DNA of 40,201 nt from Nocardia nova NBRC 15556 (GTDB lineage: Bacteria > Actinomycetota > Actinomycetes > Mycobacteriales > Mycobacteriaceae), in assembly GCF_001613005.1 (NCBI RefSeq), contig NZ_BDBN01000088.1:1-40201 (forward strand), read 5' to 3'. Below, piece after piece: positions 1-8,097 of the stretch. Position 1 is the first letter of the stretch, and the number at the start of each line of letters is the position of its first letter. A program made the translations under genes and the position numbers. The notes under the pieces are model-generated. The model saw nothing but the letters and a program-made list of their open reading frames with translations. It did no database searches and was not told where the DNA came from.

Positions 1-378
1 GGCATCCTCGGCGCCGCGGCGGTGTTCGCAGTGGCGATCCCGCAGACGGCGAGCGCCGCGGTGACCAGACTCGGCGCCACCCCCGACATGAACTTCGGCA
101 TCGCCACCAATTACGGCAGCGGATGCAGTTACACGCTGCAGGCGAATGTCACCGATCCGGTCGCGCCGGTCACCTTCTACGACAACGGAGCTCCCATCGG
201 CGTGGCGCCGCCCGGCGGCGCGTATGCGCTCATCACGTGGGTTCCGGCGGTTCCGGGGCAGCACACGCTCAGTGCGGTGCAGGCCGGCCAGCCGGCGCAG
301 ATGCCGGCGGCGACGCTCGTTCTTCCGGTCGGCACCGGCATCCACCTTGGGTATGCCTGCCTGGTCGCCGGCGGTTAG
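1..378 (+). CDS. Secreted Ig-like-fold protein, 5'-truncated by window edge
   Basis: The frame is open from base 1, so the true start lies upstream of the window; 125 residues are visible. The visible N-terminus is the hydrophobic end of a Sec signal peptide, with a likely signal-peptidase site after the Ala-Ser-Ala at residues 16-18. The mature part is short and rich in Val, Pro and Gly, with alternating beta-type segments and the phrase VTFYDNGAPIG, typical of bacterial Ig-like repeat domains. Two cysteines (in GSGCSY and GYACLV) could form a disulfide outside the cell. It is probably an exported small beta-sandwich protein of unknown role, common in Nocardia. It converges on the MarR gene, leaving only a 3-base gap. 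Confidence 0.65.
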   Translation, partial: GILGAAAVFAVAIPQTASAAVTRLGATPDMNFGIATNYGSGCSYTLQANVTDPVAPVTFYDNGAPIGVAPPGGAYALITWVPAVPGQHTLSAVQAGQPAQMPAATLVLPVGTGIHLGYACLVAGG

Positions 379-381
379 GGC

Positions 382-855
382 TCACCCCGGCGAATGAACT
401 CCGCCCGCGCCCGGTAGCCCCGCGTCGGCGGCGAGGACGGCCAGGGCCGACTGTAGTGCGGTGCGCTGTGCGGCCGTCAAGGACCCGGTGAATTCGCGGT
501 CGAGCCGCCGCGCCCGCTCCTCGGTCGCGGCGAGCAATGCGCGCCCGTGGTCGGTGAGGGTGAGGATCTGGCGCCGGCGGTCGTCCGGATCGCGATCGCG
601 ACGGACCGCACCGAGTCGTTCGAGATGGTCGGCCAGGGCGACGACCAGGCTGGGAGCGACGCCCAGCCGGGTCGCCAGATCCTGTTGTGAGGCGGCGACG
701 CCGTGATCGAGAGCGACCAGCACGCCGACGTGTTTCGGCTTGAGATCCAATTCCTCGATCGCCACGGCGAACCGATCGGTCACGATCGCGCCCAGCGTGC
801 CGAGGCGGAAGGCGATCGTCGCGGGAACCGCGGTCTTGACGTGCGTCACGCCCAC
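382..855 (-). CDS. MarR-family transcriptional regulator
   Basis: 157 residues, the usual MarR length. The winged helix-turn-helix is clear: ASQQDLATRLGVAPSLVVAL as recognition region followed by the wing DRDPDDRRRQ, with dimerisation helices at both ends. MarR proteins bind palindromes as dimers and are normally released by small phenolic or lipophilic ligands. The gene is divergent from the small membrane protein at 912, and the gap carries TGAA/TTCA half-sites, so autoregulation plus control of that gene is likely. The start is a GTG with no Shine-Dalgarno; TATACT (minus strand, 862-857) sits just upstream, so the transcript may be leaderless and begin at the GTG two codons further in (inference). 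The ligand cannot be read from sequence. Confidence 0.88.
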   Translation of the reverse strand: MGVTHVKTAVPATIAFRLGTLGAIVTDRFAVAIEELDLKPKHVGVLVALDHGVAASQQDLATRLGVAPSLVVALADHLERLGAVRRDRDPDDRRRQILTLTDHGRALLAATEERARRLDREFTGSLTAAQRTALQSALAVLAADAGLPGAGGVHSPG

Positions 856-869
856 GAGTATATCTTTGC

Positions 870-890
870 CTGAACGATTCAGACTGTGAA
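870..890. promoter_or_regulatory. Candidate MarR operator between divergent genes
   Basis: CTGAA-CGA-TTCAG (870-882) is a perfect inverted repeat with 5-bp arms, and a second pair, TTCA-GACTG-TGAA (878-890), overlaps it, giving three alternating TTCA/TGAA half-sites between the MarR gene and the membrane-protein gene. Position and symmetry fit a MarR dimer site; binding is inferred. Confidence 0.5.
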
Positions 891-911
891 TGATTTGTGG
901 GGAGAATGATT

Positions 912-1268
912 ATGGTGGTGTTGGCTGTGGTCGCCAATTCGCTGGTGGCCGTGATTTCCGGTGTGTCGTGCCTGATCGGCCTGGCGCGACCGCGTCTGGC
1001 CCTGGCGGAGGGGGAGGAGCTGACCTCGGCGGCGACGTTCTTTCTCGGCGCCTATGCCGCGCGGGCCCTGCCGCTGAGTGTGGTGACCGTGGCCGTGCTG
1101 GTCGCGGGAGGCGAGGCGGCCACGCTGCCCGTGCTGGTGATCGCGGGTCTGGCCCAAGTGGGCGACGCGATCATCGGTGTGCGCCAACGGAATACGCCGA
1201 TGGCGATCACCTGCGTCGGATTGGCGGCGGTACACCTGGCCACGGCGGTATGGCTGTTCGCGCGGTGA
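912..1268 (+). CDS. Small integral membrane protein (DUF4267-like)
   Basis: 118 residues and almost entirely hydrophobic: about four membrane helices with short loops, and one polar turn (RPRLALAEGEE) after the first helix. Length and the glycine/alanine-rich helices resemble small DUF4267-type actinobacterial membrane proteins, whose function is not known. The start was chosen at the ATG at 912 because GGGGAG (899-904) lies 7 bases upstream; an in-frame GTG at 897 and an ATG at 906 are less well placed. It is divergent from a MarR gene and probably controlled by it, so it may respond to the same small molecule. The stop codon is inside a terminator hairpin. Confidence 0.7.
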   Translation: MVVLAVVANSLVAVISGVSCLIGLARPRLALAEGEELTSAATFFLGAYAARALPLSVVTVAVLVAGGEAATLPVLVIAGLAQVGDAIIGVRQRNTPMAITCVGLAAVHLATAVWLFAR

Positions 1269-1283
1269 ACGGCCATACCGCCG
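1243..1283. terminator. Bidirectional terminator hairpin between convergent genes
   Basis: CGGCGGTATGGC (1243-1254) pairs perfectly with GCCATACCGCCG (1272-1283). The stem continues inward as TGTTCG against GTGAACG with two G-U pairs, giving about 18 bp around a tiny GC loop. It spans the stop codon of the membrane-protein gene and faces the 3' end of the MFS gene, so it can serve both strands. There is no U-tract, as usual in actinobacteria. Confidence 0.7.
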
Positions 1284-1302
1284 GGGGATGCGCTCGGTGA
1301 TC

Positions 1303-2781
1303 TCAACCGACCCTGCTGGGAAGCTCGTGCCGCTCGAACGATGCTGTGCCACCGGCGGTTTCGTTCGCGCCGAGTTCGACCTCGTCGGCCCCGGCCTCGG
1401 GGCCTTCCGGTCGCAAGCCGAACAGGGCGGCCAGCACGGTCGCCGCACACGCGGCGGCGCCGACCCAGAACGCGACGGTGAACTGACTCTCTTGCGGCAG
1501 CGGCAGATGCGGCAGCAGTTTCGCCGTCAGCAGGGTGGTGATGATGGCGCTGGCCAGTGAACTGCCGACAGTGCGGGAGATCGAATTGATGCCGTTGGCG
1601 ATTCCGCTCTGGTGGTGCGGGACGCTCGCCGCGATCAGCGCGGGCATCGCCGCGTAGGCGAAGCTGATCGCGACGCCGATCACCACGCTCGCGGCGATCA
1701 CCGAACCGGTCGCGTCGTGTGCCAGTGCCAGCCCGCCGAATCCGGCCGCACCGATCGCGCCCGACAGGGCCAGCACGCGACGCCCGCCCAGCCGGCCGAC
1801 CAGGATTCCGCCGGCCGGCGCGGCCAGCATCGACGAGAGTGTCGCGGGCAGTAGATATTCGACCGAGGCGCGCAGGATCGAGGCGCCGAATCCGTAGCCG
1901 GCCACCCGTGACGGCATCTGGGCCAGATATGACACGCCCATGAACTGCATGAACATCGCGAATCCGATGAACATGCCGGACAGATTGGTGAACAGCACCG
2001 GCCGGTGGGTGAACATCCGCAGATCGACCAGCGGGGTACGCACACGACGCTCGGTTACCACCCAGGCCACCGCCGTCGCGACCGCGCCGGCGAAGCAGGC
2101 GATCGTGCTCGCGGAGGTCCAACCCCATTCGTGCCCTTGAGAAATGGGCAGCAGCAGCAGGACCAGGAAGCCGCCGAGCGTGACCGCGCCGGGCAGGTCG
2201 ACGCTGCCCGGATGCCGCTTACCCGTGGCCGGCACCGCCACCGCGGCCGCGGCCAGTGCCACCACCGACAGCACCGCGGTGAACCAGAACACGATGTGGT
2301 AGTCCGGGTCGGCCCCCTTGGTCAGCAGACCGGTCGACACCAGGCCGAGGCCGCCGCCGAAACCGAGTGTGCCGCTGACGATCGCCATCGCGTGATGCAG
2401 GCGCCGAGCCGGAATCTCCTCCCGGAGGACGGCCAGGGCCAGCGGGAAGATCGCCGTCGCGACGCCCTGCAGCACCCGGCCGACCAGCAGCACGCTCAGA
2501 GAATTCGCCAGTGCCGAGACCGCGGAACCGGCCGTGGCCACCGCGAGCACGCCCAGCAGGGTGGGCTTCTTGCCGTAGAGGTCGCCGATGCGGCCCAGCA
2601 GCGGCGTGAAGACCGCGGCCGACAGCAGGGTCGCGGTGGTCACCCAGCTCACCGATGTGGTCGAGACCTGCAACTTCGTCGCGATCAGGCCCAGAATCGG
2701 CACGGCCTGAGTCTGCATGACCGTGACGATCATCGCCGCGAAGGCCAATACGCCGGTCAGCAGCGAACCTCTGCGCTCCAC
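1303..2781 (-). CDS. MFS drug/proton antiporter, DHA2 (14-TMS) type
   Basis: About 492 residues with 14 predicted membrane helices, the size of DHA2/EmrB-QacA exporters. MFS motif A is visible in the loop after helix 2 (GRIGDLYGKKPT), and the motif C-like stretch GTLGFGGGLGLV lies in helix 5, the antiporter signature. The tail after the last helix is acidic and hydrophilic. It probably exports a lipophilic compound in exchange for protons. GTG at 2781 is preferred because GGAGG ends 5 bases upstream; the GTG two codons earlier (2787) abuts that site. It is divergent from the MarR gene at 2881 with TTGAAGACCT repeats between, the classic arrangement of a MarR-controlled efflux pump. The substrate is unknown. 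Confidence 0.88.
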   Translation of the reverse strand: MERRGSLLTGVLAFAAMIVTVMQTQAVPILGLIATKLQVSTTSVSWVTTATLLSAAVFTPLLGRIGDLYGKKPTLLGVLAVATAGSAVSALANSLSVLLVGRVLQGVATAIFPLALAVLREEIPARRLHHAMAIVSGTLGFGGGLGLVSTGLLTKGADPDYHIVFWFTAVLSVVALAAAAVAVPATGKRHPGSVDLPGAVTLGGFLVLLLLPISQGHEWGWTSASTIACFAGAVATAVAWVVTERRVRTPLVDLRMFTHRPVLFTNLSGMFIGFAMFMQFMGVSYLAQMPSRVAGYGFGASILRASVEYLLPATLSSMLAAPAGGILVGRLGGRRVLALSGAIGAAGFGGLALAHDATGSVIAASVVIGVAISFAYAAMPALIAASVPHHQSGIANGINSISRTVGSSLASAIITTLLTAKLLPHLPLPQESQFTVAFWVGAAACAATVLAALFGLRPEGPEAGADEVELGANETAGGTASFERHELPSRVG

Positions 2782-2797
2782 AGCCACCTCCAGAAAA

Positions 2798-2826
2798 TTG
2801 AAGACCTATATGTTTGAAGACCTCAA
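2798..2826. promoter_or_regulatory. Repeated TTGAAGACCT elements, candidate MarR operator
   Basis: TTGAAGACCT occurs twice (2798-2807 and 2814-2823), 16 bases apart start to start. The second copy reads through to TCAA, forming TTGA-N5-TCAA (2814-2826), the core shape of many MarR sites. It lies in the gap between the MFS and MarR genes, so both promoters could be blocked by one regulator. Confidence 0.55.
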
Positions 2827-2880
2827 GTATTTAAGGAGTCGTTGATAGCCGTTGTCAATCGTTTGGGTAGCATCGGAGCT

Positions 2881-3318
2881 ATGTCACCGGACACAGCGCA
2901 GAGCCCGCTGGCATTGCTGATCGCGCGCTTCGTCTCGGCCTACCTGCAGGATTTCCTGACCGCGGCCGAGGGGCACGGGCTCACGCTGACGCAGGCCAAA
3001 CTGCTGCTGGCGCTCAACGAACCGCCCGCCGAGCTACCCATGCGGGTACTGGCCGACCGGATGGCGTGCGACCCGTCGAATCTGACCGGTGTCGCCGATC
3101 GCATGGAATCGCGCGGTCTGGTCCAGCGCACGGTGAATCCCGCTGATCGGCGCGTCAAATACCTGGTGTCCACCGATGCCGGCCGTGAGCTGGCCGCGCA
3201 GATCCGCGGCTCACAGGTGCGCGCGTACAAGGCGCTGGCCGAATTGGCGCCGGAGGACGAAGAGGTGCTGCGGGAGTTGCTGGAACGTCTGGTTCCGAAA
3301 CTCGAGAACGCGGATTAG
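2881..3318 (+). CDS. MarR-family transcriptional regulator
   Basis: 145 residues with a winged helix-turn-helix: the AELPMRVLADRMACDPSNLT region as recognition unit, then VADRMESRGLVQRT and the wing NPADRRVKYL, followed by a long C-terminal dimerisation helix. The ATG at 2881 gives a normal MarR length; GGAG just before it is closer than ideal, and an in-frame TTG at 2842 after AAGGAG would add 13 residues that do not look like family sequence. The divergent neighbour is an MFS exporter, so this is most likely its ligand-responsive repressor. It converges on the HxlR gene with a 19-base gap. Confidence 0.87.
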   Translation: MSPDTAQSPLALLIARFVSAYLQDFLTAAEGHGLTLTQAKLLLALNEPPAELPMRVLADRMACDPSNLTGVADRMESRGLVQRTVNPADRRVKYLVSTDAGRELAAQIRGSQVRAYKALAELAPEDEEVLRELLERLVPKLENAD

Positions 3319-3337
3319 CGCCGCGGCGGCACTGCTC

Positions 3338-3835
3338 TCAGGAGGCGAATCGTCCGCTGCGCAGCGCGCTTTCGCGGTGCTGCGGCGGAAAGCCCGGACC
3401 CAGCCGAGCCGATACTTCGGCGTGCCGCAGCGGTTCTCCGCACTGTGCGCACACCACTTCGGCGTGGGTGTCGTGCCCGCAGGTGTCGTGGTGGACGACC
3501 ACCGGCGGTCCGGCTTCCGGGGCGAGCCAGCGGTCACCCCAGCGCATCATGGCCGTGAGCACCGGGAAGAAATCGCGTCCCTTGTCGGTGAGGCGGTATT
3601 CGTAGCGGACCGGACGATCCTGGTAGGGGACCTTCTCCAGCATCCCCTCCTCGACCAGCCGCGTCAGGCGCTGGGTGAGGACATTGCGGCTCAGGCCCAG
3701 CGTGCGTTCGAAATCGTCGAAACGCGTTGTGCCGTAGAACGCTTCGCGCAACACCAGCGGCGTCCACCAGTCACCGATCAGATCGACCGTGCGGGCGACC
3801 GAACAGGGCCAGGTGGCGAAGGTGGTGCGCTTCAT
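3338..3835 (-). CDS. HxlR-family transcriptional regulator
   Basis: 165 residues. The HxlR winged-helix domain fills the first ~105 residues: the CSVARTVDLIGDWWTPLVLR start, the recognition part TRFDDFERTLGLSRNVLTQR, and the wing DRPVRYEYRLTDKG. An extra C-terminal tail holds CGHDTHAEVVCAQC (C119, C129, C132) next to two histidines, which looks like a small metal or redox site and is longer than simple HxlR proteins. Its ATG overlaps the stop of the molybdopterin oxidoreductase by 4 bases (ATGA), so the two are co-translated. It probably regulates its own operon in response to an aldehyde, thiol or oxidant, as known HxlR members do; the signal here is inferred only. Confidence 0.87.
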   Translation of the reverse strand: MKRTTFATWPCSVARTVDLIGDWWTPLVLREAFYGTTRFDDFERTLGLSRNVLTQRLTRLVEEGMLEKVPYQDRPVRYEYRLTDKGRDFFPVLTAMMRWGDRWLAPEAGPPVVVHHDTCGHDTHAEVVCAQCGEPLRHAEVSARLGPGFPPQHRESALRSGRFAS

Positions 3836-6075
3836 GTACCCACCGTATCGATCCGGGCGGGCACGTACTTGTGCCACGGGGTGCCGACCCATTCGTCGCG
3901 ATCGTCGAAAGCTGTCAACTCGTTGGGGGCGGCCCCGCTGGTGAGGACCTCGTCCGCCTCGACGACGGACAGGCCCAGGCCGTTGGGCAGCGCCAGATGT
4001 CCGCTGCGCATGCGGTCGGTCGGCTCGACGGTCACCTGCGCACTGCCGTTGCGGGTGGTGAGCCGCACCTCGTCGCCGGAGGTCAGGCCCAGCCGGAGGG
4101 CATCGGCGGTGCTGATGCGCAGCGCGCCTGCGGGGTCGCGTTTGCGCCAGGCCGGATCGCGCATGATGGTGTTGGCGGTGAAGGCGCGCCGCTCCCCGGC
4201 GGCCAGGACGAACGGCCAATCGTGGTCCTCGTCCGGTGCGGGGAGTGCGGCCAATGCCGACAGCAGTTCCGGAACGGCGAGCCGGACTTTGCCGCCGCGC
4301 ACCCGGTTCCAGGTCTCGTCGACCTCGTCGTCGGTGATGACGACGCCGTGTTCGCCGGTGAGGATCGCCTCGAACAGCCGCTCCCCGGCAGCGAGGCCGG
4401 TGCCGTAGCCGGCTCGCTCCACGCCGGCCGGGTTCTTTCGGGCGCAGGTGTAGGCGGCGCCCCACAACACCGCGGCGGCAGCGGCGCCGTCGGGCAGTGT
4501 CGGGCCGAGGGTGCGGTAGAGCAGGATCGGAGCCAGCTTCGCCTTCGCCGGATCGGCGAGGACGGCGAGAAATGCCATGGCGAAGGCCTCGCGGCCCTGG
4601 TCGAGCGCCGCGCGCAGCGGCCGGTAATCGTCCTCGGTCAGCGCCCCGGCGGCCTCGACGAGCCGGGCGTGAATCTCGGGTTCGGCGAGGACGCCGGGCG
4701 GAGCCGCAAGCACCGGATGCCTGAGGTGGAAGATGTTGCGAGGGAATTCGAAGTTGAAGAAGGTCGCCTCGTACTTCTCGAACTGGGTCGGCGCGGGCAG
4801 GACGTAGTCGGCGGCGCGAGCGGTTTCGGTCATCGCCACGTCGATGACGACCACCAGTTCCAGCGCCGCGAGTGCGTCGCGCATCCGGGCCGAATCCGCC
4901 AGTGAGTGAACAGGATTGGCGCTCTCGACGATCATCGCCCGATAGCGGGCGGGATGGTCGGTCAGAATCTCCTCGGTGATCACGTTGCACGGCACCAGTC
5001 CGCTGATGATGCGCGCGCCCACGACCGGGCTGCGCGGCCCGGCGTCGGCGGGATGGCCGCGATCGTGCCCGATCGCCGCCATTCCGGAGAAGGCGTACTG
5101 CGTCCCGGGCTTGCCGAGGTTTCCGGTGAGCAGCCAGAGCAGTTTCTCGACGTAGCTGACCAGTGTCGAGTGGCGGTTCATCTGGACGCCGAGGTCCTCG
5201 AGCGCGGCGACCGAGTCCGCCGCTGCCATGCGGTGAGTCGCCGCGGTGACCAGGCCGATCTCGACATCGGCCAGGGCGCAGTACTCCTCGATCGGCACCG
5301 TGCGCAGCACCGCCGCCACCTCGTCGAAACCTTCGGTGCGCGCGGCCAGCCAGTCATGGTCGACCAGGTCGTCGCGGATCAGGATCGCCGCCATCGCCGC
5401 CAGCAGATAGATATCGGTGCCGGGGCGCAGTTGCAGATGGAAATCGGCCAGTTCGGCGGTCTCGGTGCGGACCGGGTCGAGCACGATGATCGAGCGCTGC
5501 GGATCGCGCGCGATCTCCTTCAGTACCGAGCGGGCGCGCGGGAAACCGTGGGACTGATAGGGATTCTTACCGATGAACAGCGCCACCTCGGCATGTTCGA
5601 CGTCCGAGCGGACCGGATGGCCGGTCATCCGAGCGCCGACCCAGAAGTCGCCGGTCTTCTCCTGGGCCAGCGCGCTGGATCGATAACGCATGCCGTAGGC
5701 GGCCATGGTGGCCGGAGCGTAGGCGCCGCCGAGATGATTGCCCTGGCCGCCGCCACCGTAGTAGAAGATCGATTCGCCGCCGTATTCGGCGCCGATCTCG
5801 CGCAGACGCGCGGAGATCTCCGAAATAGCGGTGTCCCAATCGATTTCGGTGAACGATCCGTCGGCGTTGCGGCGCAGCGGCGCGGTGAGGCGGCCGGTGC
5901 GCCCGTTCTGATACCGATCCAGTTGCAGAGCCTTGTTGCAGGTGTAGCCCGCCGAGGAAGGATGCAGCTTGTCGCCGCGAATCTTGTCGAAGCTGCGGCC
6001 GTCGGCGCCCAGCAGCACCTGGATGCCGCAATTGCACTCGCACAGGATGCATGCCGTCGGATGCCAGTCGGTCAT
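3832..6075 (-). CDS. Molybdopterin-dependent oxidoreductase, FdhA/NarB-like, with [4Fe-4S] site
   Basis: 747 residues. The N-terminus has the DMSO-reductase-family iron-sulfur motif: C9-x2-C12-x3-C16-x29-C46, with an extra C14. It is followed by the usual four-domain molybdenum bis-MGD fold, including YYGGGGQGNHLGG, GKNPYQSHG, ESANPVHSLAD and a C-terminal beta-barrel (LTSGDEVRLTTRNG, then DEWVGTPWHKYVPAR). There is no twin-arginine signal, so it is cytoplasmic. At the region where formate dehydrogenases carry the Sec/Cys ligand (near QEKTGDFW) I see no cysteine or selenocysteine, so the metal ligand and substrate are unclear. No separate electron-transfer subunit is adjacent. No clear Shine-Dalgarno precedes the ATG. 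The HxlR gene overlaps its 3' end. Confidence 0.87.
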   Translation of the reverse strand: MTDWHPTACILCECNCGIQVLLGADGRSFDKIRGDKLHPSSAGYTCNKALQLDRYQNGRTGRLTAPLRRNADGSFTEIDWDTAISEISARLREIGAEYGGESIFYYGGGGQGNHLGGAYAPATMAAYGMRYRSSALAQEKTGDFWVGARMTGHPVRSDVEHAEVALFIGKNPYQSHGFPRARSVLKEIARDPQRSIIVLDPVRTETAELADFHLQLRPGTDIYLLAAMAAILIRDDLVDHDWLAARTEGFDEVAAVLRTVPIEEYCALADVEIGLVTAATHRMAAADSVAALEDLGVQMNRHSTLVSYVEKLLWLLTGNLGKPGTQYAFSGMAAIGHDRGHPADAGPRSPVVGARIISGLVPCNVITEEILTDHPARYRAMIVESANPVHSLADSARMRDALAALELVVVIDVAMTETARAADYVLPAPTQFEKYEATFFNFEFPRNIFHLRHPVLAAPPGVLAEPEIHARLVEAAGALTEDDYRPLRAALDQGREAFAMAFLAVLADPAKAKLAPILLYRTLGPTLPDGAAAAAVLWGAAYTCARKNPAGVERAGYGTGLAAGERLFEAILTGEHGVVITDDEVDETWNRVRGGKVRLAVPELLSALAALPAPDEDHDWPFVLAAGERRAFTANTIMRDPAWRKRDPAGALRISTADALRLGLTSGDEVRLTTRNGSAQVTVEPTDRMRSGHLALPNGLGLSVVEADEVLTSGAAPNELTAFDDRDEWVGTPWHKYVPARIDTVGT

Positions 6076-6228
6076 GAGAGCAGCGTAGAAGAGTTAGTTC
6101 ACAAACGCTACCCACAAATCGGGCCGACTGCCGCTGGATCGTGCCAGGCTTGGACCGGGGCCGATGAGTTTGTCCGTCCGGCGCCGTCGTACCGGTGAGA
6201 GAACGCAATCCCATCCAGAGGAGCGATC

Positions 6229-7023
6229 ATGTCCTACACCTTCGAACCCGGAGATCCGTGCTGGATCGAGTTGTTCACCGCCGACACCGATCGAGCCGTC
6301 GATTTCTACGGCGAGCTGTTCGGCTGGACCGCCGAGAGCGACGAGCAGTACGGCGGGTACATCACCTTCCGCAAGGACGGCAATGCCGTCGCCGGCGGGA
6401 TGCGCAACGACGGCACCGACGGTGCGCCCGATCAGTGGACCGTGTATCTGACCAGCGTCGATGTCCATGCCACCGCTGCCTCCGCCGCCGAGCACGGCGG
6501 CCGGGTCGTGGTGGAGCCGATGGCCATCGGCGACGTGGGCAGTATGGCCGTCCTCGCCGATCCGTCCGGTGCGGGCGTCGGTGCGTGGCAGCCCGGCGTC
6601 CACCGCGGTTTCGGTTCCTTCGGCGTCGCCGGTGGCGGCAACTGGAGCGGGCACGTCGGGTACCCGTCGTGGTTCGAACTGCACACACCGGCCTATGCCG
6701 AGGCGTTGACGTTCTACCGCGAGGTGTTCGGCTGGCGCGATCCCTTCACCGTCGGTGATTCGCCCGAGTTCCGTTACACGACAATTCATTCCGCGACGCC
6801 GATGCTCGGTGGCGTGATGGACTCGGCGGCGTATCTGCCCGCGGGATCTCCCGGCGGGTGGCGCGTCTACATCGGCGCCGAGGACGTCGACGCGACGGTG
6901 AAGCAGGCGGTGAGCCTGGGGGGTTCGGTCGAATCCGAGCCCGAGAACACGCCGTACGGGCGGTTGGCCGCGCTGCGCGATCCGAGCGGTGTCGCGTTCA
7001 GCGTGGGTGGTAACGCGTCCTGA
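6229..7023 (+). CDS. Two-domain VOC (glyoxalase/dioxygenase fold) protein, CFP30B/Rv0577-like
   Basis: 264 residues built from two vicinal-oxygen-chelate repeats. The first is about residues 8-122 (CWIELFTADTDRAVDFYGELFGW to AVLADPSGAGVGAWQP), the second about 140-262 (SWFELHTPAYAEALTFYREVFGW to AALRDPSGVAFSV). The architecture and length match the mycobacterial 27-kDa antigen family (CFP30B, Rv0577), a secreted or envelope-associated protein linked to methylglyoxal handling and TLR2 signalling; transfer of that role is inference. No classical signal peptide is present. GAGGAG precedes the ATG at normal spacing. It stands alone between a divergent oxidoreductase and the patatin gene. Confidence 0.85.
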   Translation: MSYTFEPGDPCWIELFTADTDRAVDFYGELFGWTAESDEQYGGYITFRKDGNAVAGGMRNDGTDGAPDQWTVYLTSVDVHATAASAAEHGGRVVVEPMAIGDVGSMAVLADPSGAGVGAWQPGVHRGFGSFGVAGGGNWSGHVGYPSWFELHTPAYAEALTFYREVFGWRDPFTVGDSPEFRYTTIHSATPMLGGVMDSAAYLPAGSPGGWRVYIGAEDVDATVKQAVSLGGSVESEPENTPYGRLAALRDPSGVAFSVGGNAS

Positions 7024-7029
7024 CATTTC

Positions 7030-7046
7030 ATTACCCGTCCGGTAAT
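7030..7046. promoter_or_regulatory. Inverted repeat ATTACC-N5-GGTAAT
   Basis: A perfect 6-bp inverted repeat with a 5-base spacer (CGTCC), 6 bases after the VOC stop and 80 bases before the patatin start. Its 17-bp size and spacing resemble TetR-type operators more than a terminator, because the stem is AT-rich and short. No adjacent TetR gene is present, so the regulator would act from elsewhere. Confidence 0.4.
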
Positions 7047-7125
7047 CGCGCCGGGGGAATGGTCGTCGCTACCGTCGAGGTTGTCCCGAGCGGTCGGGAA
7101 CGCGGTACGAGATGTGGGAGCGATG

Positions 7126-7965
7126 ATGTCGGACGAACGGGCGCTGGTGATCGGCGGCGGTGGGGTGGCGGGTATCGCCTGGGCGAACGGCGTGATCGCC
7201 GGGTTGGCCGATGCGGGCATCGATCTCACCGCCGCCGATGTGTACATCGGCACGTCGGCGGGCGCCAATGTGGTGGCACAGCTGACCAGCGGGCTGACGC
7301 CGGAGGAGCTGTTCCGCCGCCAGATCGACCCGGCGCTGCAGAGCGCCGAGATCGTGCCGGAGGGCAATCCGCTCGAGGGGGTGTGGGAGACGATCAACCA
7401 GATCATCACCGAGAGCGACGGCGATATGGCCGTGGCGCGGCGGCGACTCGGCAACCTCGCCCTGGCGACCGATACCGTGCCGGAATCCGCCCGGCGCGCG
7501 GTGATCGAATCGCGGCTGCCGGTGCACGAATGGCCCCGGCAGCGGCTGCTGATCACCGCCGTCGACGCCGGCACGGGTGAACCGCGCGTGTTCGATCGCG
7601 ACTCCGGGGTCGCGCTGGTCGACGCGGTGACAGCCAGTTCGGCGGTGCCGCTGGTCTGGCCGCCGCACACCGTCGACGGCGTGCGCTATACCGATGGTGG
7701 CGTGCGGACCAGTGTCAATGCCGATCTGGCGGCCGGATTCGACCGGGTGCTGATCATTGCGCCGCTGCCCGATCCGGCGCTGGACGGTGAGATCGCGGGA
7801 CTCGTCGAACGGGGCGCGCGGGTGGAATCGATCGTCCCCGACGAGGCCGCGATCGCCGCCTTCGGGGCGAATCCGCTCGACACCGCCTCCCGCGTGCCGT
7901 CGGCGCATGCCGGTCGGGTGCAGGGAAAGTCGGCGGCAGCGCGGATCGCCGAACTGTGGGGCTAG
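7126..7965 (+). CDS. Patatin-like phospholipase / acyl hydrolase
   Basis: 279 residues with the patatin fold: an N-terminal oxyanion loop (GGGGVAGIAWANG), the nucleophile elbow GTSAG with Ser44, and the catalytic Asp190 in DGG. These form the Ser-Asp dyad of patatin-type lipases, which cleave acyl esters of phospholipids or neutral lipids. No signal peptide or membrane segment is seen, so it is cytoplasmic or peripherally bound. The start at 7126 is chosen because GGGAG (7116-7120) lies 5 bases before it; the ATG at 7123 is an alternative and the open frame continues upstream to a TTG at 7081. It may be under a TetR-type operator at 7030. It converges on glpD. Confidence 0.87.
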   Translation: MSDERALVIGGGGVAGIAWANGVIAGLADAGIDLTAADVYIGTSAGANVVAQLTSGLTPEELFRRQIDPALQSAEIVPEGNPLEGVWETINQIITESDGDMAVARRRLGNLALATDTVPESARRAVIESRLPVHEWPRQRLLITAVDAGTGEPRVFDRDSGVALVDAVTASSAVPLVWPPHTVDGVRYTDGGVRTSVNADLAAGFDRVLIIAPLPDPALDGEIAGLVERGARVESIVPDEAAIAAFGANPLDTASRVPSAHAGRVQGKSAAARIAELWG

Positions 7966-8097
7966 GCGGCGTTTCGGGGTCTTGACCCGCAGCGCCGACG
8001 TCGCGAACCGATTCCGCGGTGAGCGGCTCGGTATGTGATCCGCCTCGGGATCGGCGCGCAGCCGTCCCGGTACGATGTCACGACGGGCTGCGGTCGT

